Positions 59,986 through 64,000 of a stretch of 64,000 nucleotides of DNA are shown piece by piece. Source of the DNA: Pseudoduganella violaceinigra DSM 15887 (GTDB lineage: Bacteria > Pseudomonadota > Gammaproteobacteria > Burkholderiales > Burkholderiaceae_D); contig NZ_AUDI01000021.1 of the NCBI RefSeq assembly GCF_000425385.1, forward strand, positions 1 to 64,000. Direction: 5' to 3'. The first letter of the stretch is position 1. Each line of letters starts with the position of its first letter. The notes beneath the pieces are model-generated. The model was not told where the DNA came from. It saw nothing but the letters and a program-made list of their open reading frames with translations, and did no database searches. Made by a program: the position numbers and the translations under genes.

Positions 59986-61323
59986 ATGGCCACTGCAGTT
60001 GAAACCCTGGGCAAACTCGAACGCCGCATGACGATTTCCTTCCCACTGTCGGACGTGCGTTCCGAAGTGGAAAAGCGCCTGAAAGTTCAGGCTCGCTCCG
60101 CACGTGCTCCTGGCTTCCGTCCAGGCAAAGTGCCAATGAAGATGGTTGCAGCACAATACGGCTACCAGATCGAAACTGAAGTGCTGAACGACAAAGTCGG
60201 CCGCGCTTTCAACGATGCTGCCAATGAAAACCAGCTGCGCGTCGCCGGCTTCCCACGCATCGAACCAAAGAACGACGCGCCAGAAGGCCAGCTGTCCTTC
60301 GACGCGACCTTTGAAGTTTATCCAGAAGTCGCCGTCGGCGACCTGACCAATGTTGAAGTCGAAACCGTCAAGTCCACCGTGACCGACGCTGAAATCGACA
60401 AGACCATCGACATCCTGCGCAAGCAGCGCGTGCACTTCCACGTGAAGGGCGAGAAGGGCGAACACGGCGACGGCGGCGAAGCTATCGCTGCCAACGGCGA
60501 CCGCGTGACCGTGGACTTCGTCGGCTCCATCGATGGCGTTGAATTCCCAGGCGGCAAAGCCGAAGGCTACCCGTTCGTGCTGGGCGAAGGCCGCATGCTG
60601 CCGGAATTCGAAGCTGCCACCGTCGGCCTGAAAGTGGGCGAATCCAAGACCTTCCCGCTGTCCTTCCCTGAGGACTACCATGGCAAGGACGTCGCTGGCA
60701 AGACCGCTTCGTTCACCATCACCCTGCAGAACCTGGAATGGGCGCACCTGCCGGAAGTCGACGCTGAATTCGCCAAGTCCCTGGGCGTGGCTGACGGCGA
60801 CCTGGCCAAAATGCGCGAAGACATCAAGGTCAACCTGGAGCGCGAAGTCGCTGGCCGCGTCAAGGCACGCAACAAAGAAGCCGTGATGGACACCCTGGTG
60901 AAAACCGCCGAACTGGACGTGCCACAGTCGCTGATCGCACAAGACACCGAGCGTCTGGCCGAAATGACCCGCCAGGACATGGCGCAGCGCGGCATGAACG
61001 TAAAAGATGTACCATTCCCTCCAGAGCTGTTCAAGGATAAAGCCGAGCGTCGCGTACGCCTGGGCCTGATCCTGTCCAAGCTGGTGGCTGACCAGAACCT
61101 GCAGGCAACCCCTGAGCAGGTGAAGGCGCAGATCGAAGACTTCGCACAAAGCTACGAAGACCCGCGCGAAGTGCTGAAGTACTACTACTCCGACCGCCGC
61201 CGCCTGGCCGAAGTGGAAGCACTTGTATTGGAAGAAAACGTCGTTACTTACGTCCTGGGCCTGTGCAAGAACGTCTCGAAAGAAATTCCTTTCGACGAAC
61301 TCATGGGAAGCGTACAAGCTTAA
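59986..61323 (+). CDS. tig: Trigger factor
   Basis: A 445-residue ribosome-bound chaperone and peptidyl-prolyl isomerase. The ribosome-docking signature [12 protein letters not shown] is in the N-terminal domain, the FKBP domain lies at about residues 165–250 ([14 protein letters not shown]), and the helical C-terminal domain follows. ATG 59986 is the first in-frame start after the tRNA. It leads the tig–clpP–clpX–lon protein-quality cluster. Confidence 0.97.
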   Translation: MATAVETLGKLERRMTISFPLSDVRSEVEKRLKVQARSARAPGFRPGKVPMKMVAAQYGYQIETEVLNDKVGRAFNDAANENQLRVAGFPRIEPKNDAPEGQLSFDATFEVYPEVAVGDLTNVEVETVKSTVTDAEIDKTIDILRKQRVHFHVKGEKGEHGDGGEAIAANGDRVTVDFVGSIDGVEFPGGKAEGYPFVLGEGRMLPEFEAATVGLKVGESKTFPLSFPEDYHGKDVAGKTASFTITLQNLEWAHLPEVDAEFAKSLGVADGDLAKMREDIKVNLEREVAGRVKARNKEAVMDTLVKTAELDVPQSLIAQDTERLAEMTRQDMAQRGMNVKDVPFPPELFKDKAERRVRLGLILSKLVADQNLQATPEQVKAQIEDFAQSYEDPREVLKYYYSDRRRLAEVEALVLEENVVTYVLGLCKNVSKEIPFDELMGSVQA

Positions 61324-61341
61324 TAGCTTGACATTATTCGA

Positions 61342-61367
61342 CGCCGGCCCCGAGCCGGCGTTGTTTT
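61342..61367 (+). terminator. Intrinsic terminator between tig and clpP
   Basis: CGCCGGC-CCCGA-GCCGGCG forms a seven-base-pair stem followed by TTGTTTT, 18 bases after the tig stop. It may limit read-through into clpP. Confidence 0.75.
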
Positions 61368-61381
61368 CACAAGGAATTGGA

Positions 61382-61999
61382 ATGAATCGTAATCCCGCAC
61401 TCGATACGGAAATGCTCGGCCTGGTGCCGATGGTGATCGAACAAAGCGGCCGCGGCGAGCGCTCGTACGATATCTACTCGCGCCTGCTGAAGGAGCGCGT
61501 GATCTTCATGGTCGGCCCGGTCAATGACCAGATGGCCAACCTGATCGTAGCGCAGCTGCTGTTCCTGGAAAGCGAAAATCCGGACAAGGACATCTCGCTG
61601 TACATCAATTCCCCTGGTGGTTCCGTTTCCGCCGGCCTGGCCATCTACGACACCATGCAGTTCATCAAGCCGGATGTGTCGACCCTGTGCACCGGCATGG
61701 CCGCCTCCATGGGCGCCTTCCTGCTGGCCGCGGGCGCCAAGGGCAAGCGTTTCTCGCTGCCTAACAGCCGCATCATGATCCACCAGCCGTCCGGTGGCTC
61801 GCAAGGCATGGCCTCGGACATCGAAATCCAGGCGAAAGAGATCCTCTACCTGCGCCACCGCTTGAACAGCATCATGGCAGAACGCACCGGCCAGTCGATC
61901 GAGCAGATCGCCAAGGACACCGACCGCGATCGCTTCATGTCTTCGGATGAAGCCGCGGAATATGGACTGATCGACAAAGTCTTGACCAGCCGCGCATAA
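61382..61999 (+). CDS. clpP: ATP-dependent Clp protease proteolytic subunit
   Basis: A 205-residue serine protease forming the two-ring tetradecamer. The catalytic Ser is in [11 protein letters not shown] and His in [10 protein letters not shown]; the N-terminal [20 protein letters not shown] is typical. AAGGA precedes ATG 61382. It pairs with ClpX encoded next. Confidence 0.97.
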   Translation: MNRNPALDTEMLGLVPMVIEQSGRGERSYDIYSRLLKERVIFMVGPVNDQMANLIVAQLLFLESENPDKDISLYINSPGGSVSAGLAIYDTMQFIKPDVSTLCTGMAASMGAFLLAAGAKGKRFSLPNSRIMIHQPSGGSQGMASDIEIQAKEILYLRHRLNSIMAERTGQSIEQIAKDTDRDRFMSSDEAAEYGLIDKVLTSRA

Positions 62000-62016
62000 G
62001 CGTCCTTGCAAGTCGA

Positions 62017-62046
62017 CGCCCGGACGCTACAACGTTCGGGCGTTTT
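62017..62046 (+). terminator. Hairpin between clpP and clpX
   Basis: CGCCCGGACG-CTACAA-CGTTCGGGCG pairs over ten bases (one G-U), followed by TTTT. It lies 17 bases after the clpP stop and suggests partial uncoupling of clpP from clpX. Confidence 0.7.
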
Positions 62047-62133
62047 GCATTTATTTCGGGTAGCATGTGGTTGTGCGCAGGATTTCTTGCTTGTGCGCAC
62101 GGCAAATTTGCACCAAAACTAAAGATTAGTCCC

Positions 62134-63402
62134 ATGTCAGAGAAAAAATCCTCCAGCGGTGAAAAACTTCTTTACTGCTCGTTCTGCGGCAAAAGCCAGC
62201 ACGAGGTGAAGAAGCTGATTGCCGGTCCGTCCGTGTTTATCTGCGACGAATGCATTGACTTGTGCAATGACATTATCCGCGACGAGACGTCCAGCATCGA
62301 GTCTGTCACGGGAGCCAAGTCGGACCTGCCAACGCCGCAGGAAATCACCGACCTGCTGAACCAGTACGTGATCGGCCAGTCGACCGCCAAGCGCATCTTG
62401 TCGGTGGCTGTGTACAACCATTACAAGCGCCTGAAGCACCTGGGTAAGAAGGACGACGTCGAACTGGCCAAGTCCAACATCCTGCTGGTGGGGCCGACCG
62501 GCTCCGGTAAAACCCTGCTGGCCCAGACCCTGGCGCGCATGCTGAATGTGCCGTTCGTGATCGCCGACGCCACCACCCTGACCGAAGCCGGTTATGTGGG
62601 CGAGGACGTGGAAAACATCATCCAGAAGCTGCTGCAGAGCTGCAACTACGATGTGGAAAAGGCGCAGCGCGGCATCGTCTATATTGACGAAATTGATAAG
62701 ATTTCCCGCAAGTCCGACAACCCGTCGATCACCCGCGACGTATCGGGCGAAGGCGTGCAGCAGGCGCTGTTGAAGCTGATCGAAGGCACCATGGCTTCCG
62801 TGCCGCCGCAGGGCGGCCGCAAGCACCCGAACCAGGACTTCGTGCAGATCGACACGACCAACATCATGTTCATCTGCGGCGGCGCCTTCGACGGCCTGGC
62901 AAAGATCATTTCCAACCGTTCCGAAAAGTCCGGCATCGGCTTCTCGGCGGAAGTGAAGAGCAAGGAACAGCGCTCGAATAGCGACCTGATGATGGACGCC
63001 GAGCCGGAAGACTTGATCAAGTTCGGCCTGATCCCGGAACTGGTGGGTCGCTTGCCGGTGGTGGCGACCCTGGCCGAGCTGACCGAGGAAGCGCTGATCG
63101 AAATCCTGGTCGAGCCGAAGAATGCGCTGGTCAAACAGTATTCCAAGCTGCTGGAAATGGAAGGCGCCGAACTGGAAATCCGTCCTGCCGCCTTGCACGC
63201 CATCGCCCGCAAGGCGCTGGCCCGCAAGACCGGCGCCCGCGGCCTGCGTTCTATTTTGGAACACGCGTTGCTGGATATTATGTTCGACCTGCCAAACCAG
63301 CAGAACGTCACCAAAGTCGTCATCGATGAAAATACCATCACCAGTGGCGCAAAACCCCTCCTGATTTACCAGGAATCCCCAAAGGCAGCAGGGGAAAACT
63401 AA
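62134..63402 (+). CDS. clpX: Clp protease ATP-binding subunit ClpX
   Basis: A 422-residue AAA+ unfoldase. The N-terminal zinc-binding domain ([25 protein letters not shown]), Walker [16 protein letters not shown], Walker [11 protein letters not shown], the pore-loop GYVGED and the IGF loop SGIGFSAEV for ClpP docking are present. Confidence 0.97.
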   Translation: MSEKKSSSGEKLLYCSFCGKSQHEVKKLIAGPSVFICDECIDLCNDIIRDETSSIESVTGAKSDLPTPQEITDLLNQYVIGQSTAKRILSVAVYNHYKRLKHLGKKDDVELAKSNILLVGPTGSGKTLLAQTLARMLNVPFVIADATTLTEAGYVGEDVENIIQKLLQSCNYDVEKAQRGIVYIDEIDKISRKSDNPSITRDVSGEGVQQALLKLIEGTMASVPPQGGRKHPNQDFVQIDTTNIMFICGGAFDGLAKIISNRSEKSGIGFSAEVKSKEQRSNSDLMMDAEPEDLIKFGLIPELVGRLPVVATLAELTEEALIEILVEPKNALVKQYSKLLEMEGAELEIRPAALHAIARKALARKTGARGLRSILEHALLDIMFDLPNQQNVTKVVIDENTITSGAKPLLIYQESPKAAGEN

Positions 63403-63471
63403 ATAGGGTTTTGAATCCCTGAGGCAAGGCGTTACAATCGGACTCAATAACGATAACGCCGGCTTCAGTCG

Positions 63472-63511
63472 AAAAGCCACTCGCGATGCCTTGTCGCGCG
63501 TGGCTTTTTTT
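63472..63511 (+). terminator. Strong intrinsic terminator after clpX
   Basis: AAAAGCCAC pairs with GTGGCTTTT, with inner CGCGA/TCGCG pairing and a seven-T tract. It separates clpX from lon. Confidence 0.85.
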
Positions 63512-63638
63512 GTTCCGATTCCGTATTTTAGTTAGAATAAAACTGCATTTTCTCAAAGCAAATATAATTGCAGCATAGGGCTTGTGAATTGGCCGCTGGG
63601 GCCTATATCAGAATCAAGCTTTTAAAATAAGGTACGCC

Positions 63639-64000
63639 ATGACAACTACCAAATTAACTGAGCAAACTCAACTGCCTCTGTTGCCACTGCGTGATGTTGT
63701 AGTGTTCCCGCACATGGTAATCCCGTTGTTCGTTGGCCGACCAAAGTCCATCAAGGCGCTCGAAGCTGCCATGGAGCAGGGTAAGAGCATCATGCTGGCA
63801 GCGCAGAAAGCCGCTGCCAAGGACGAACCTTCGCCTTCGGATATCTATGAAATCGGCTGCGTGGCCAACATCCTGCAGATGTTGAAGCTGCCTGACGGCA
63901 CCGTGAAGGTGCTGGTCGAAGGCGCCCAGCGTGCGCGTATCAAGAAGATCACCGACAGCCCGACCCATTTCATCGCCGACCTGATGCCGCTCGATTCCGA
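63639..64000 (+). CDS. lon: Lon protease, N-terminal part (cut by window end)
   Basis: The first 120 codons of Lon. QLPLLPLRDVVVFPHMVIPL and VGRPKSIKALEAAMEQGKSI are the hallmark of the Lon N-terminal substrate-recognition domain. The ATPase and protease domains lie beyond the window. A TATAAT at 63563–63568 upstream may be its -10, without a convincing -35. Confidence 0.95.
   Translation, partial: MTTTKLTEQTQLPLLPLRDVVVFPHMVIPLFVGRPKSIKALEAAMEQGKSIMLAAQKAAAKDEPSPSDIYEIGCVANILQMLKLPDGTVKVLVEGAQRARIKKITDSPTHFIADLMPLDS

Noticed and set aside
63563..63568. TATAAT upstream of lon as a called promoter
   Set aside because: No acceptable -35 at 16–18 bases and no extended -10, so it is mentioned only in the lon entry.
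1..64000. CRISPR arrays, prophage or integrative-element modules
   Set aside because: No regularly spaced repeats, cas genes, phage structural genes or integrase were seen. The only mobile-element trace is the transposase fragment at the left edge.

Overview
The window looks like chromosomal DNA of a betaproteobacterium in the Oxalobacteraceae (Massilia/Duganella/Janthinobacterium type). This rests on the high GC content, the gene families and the gene orders: tRNA-Leu–tig–clpP–clpX–lon, paired cyanophycin synthetase genes cphA'/cphA with their ABC transporter and DUF1854 partner, and hpnC-hpnD-hpnE. The genus is an inference; no rRNA gene is present.

Layout. 1–1.8 kb: a lower-GC patch with the tail of an IS3-type transposase and a toxin–antitoxin pair (MqsR-like toxin; zinc finger + HTH + Panacea antitoxin). 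2–3 kb: a CAP-domain lipoprotein. 3.3–7.8 kb (minus strand): an hscC chaperone operon with two membrane-anchored J-like proteins, one fused to a TolA/TonB-type C-terminal domain, followed by two small cysteine-rich ORFs; an Hsp20 gene is divergent. 8.4–10.4 kb: a membrane histidine kinase. 10.5–17.3 kb: an oxygen/redox signalling block with a DksA/TraR zinc-finger protein, a FixL-like haem-PAS kinase, a stand-alone receiver, a REC–HisKA_3 hybrid, a NarL/FixJ-type regulator, Fnr, a MerR regulator with a carboxymuconolactone decarboxylase-like protein, and a hemerythrin. Two FNR boxes lie in this block. 17.3–24.9 kb: cyanophycin synthesis. 25–31.6 kb: a LacI regulator, a YegD-like Hsp70, a metal-type TonB receptor with a small DUF2946-like partner, a Sel1-repeat protein and an unknown exported protein. 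31.8–34.9 kb: a cupredoxin plus GGDEF/EAL pair. 34.9–39.5 kb: two secreted peptidases. 39.6–40.9 kb: small membrane proteins. 40.9–45.2 kb: threonine-to-glycine and serine-to-pyruvate catabolism (kbl, SDR threonine dehydrogenase, sdaA) beside an XRE-cupin regulator with repeated operators. 45.3–48.3 kb: thrC-moeA-moaD. 48.4–52.2 kb: a PstS-like protein, a flavoprotein, and a DUF2807/DUF1700 pair. 52.3–55.3 kb: squalene synthesis (hpnC/D/E). 55.4–59.7 kb: an RND efflux pair. 59.9–64 kb: tRNA-Leu, tig, clpP, clpX and the start of lon.

How parts fit together. The 10.5–17.3 kb block reads as an O2-responsive module: a haem-PAS kinase that keeps the FixL haem His and distal Arg at the same spacing, a run of overlapping phosphorelay genes, Fnr with all four cluster cysteines, and FNR boxes upstream of the kinase/DksA-like genes and of the hemerythrin gene. 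The cyanophycin block has both synthetases and the transporter module, but no cyanophycinase is present. All functional calls come from reading motifs by eye; no database search was possible.
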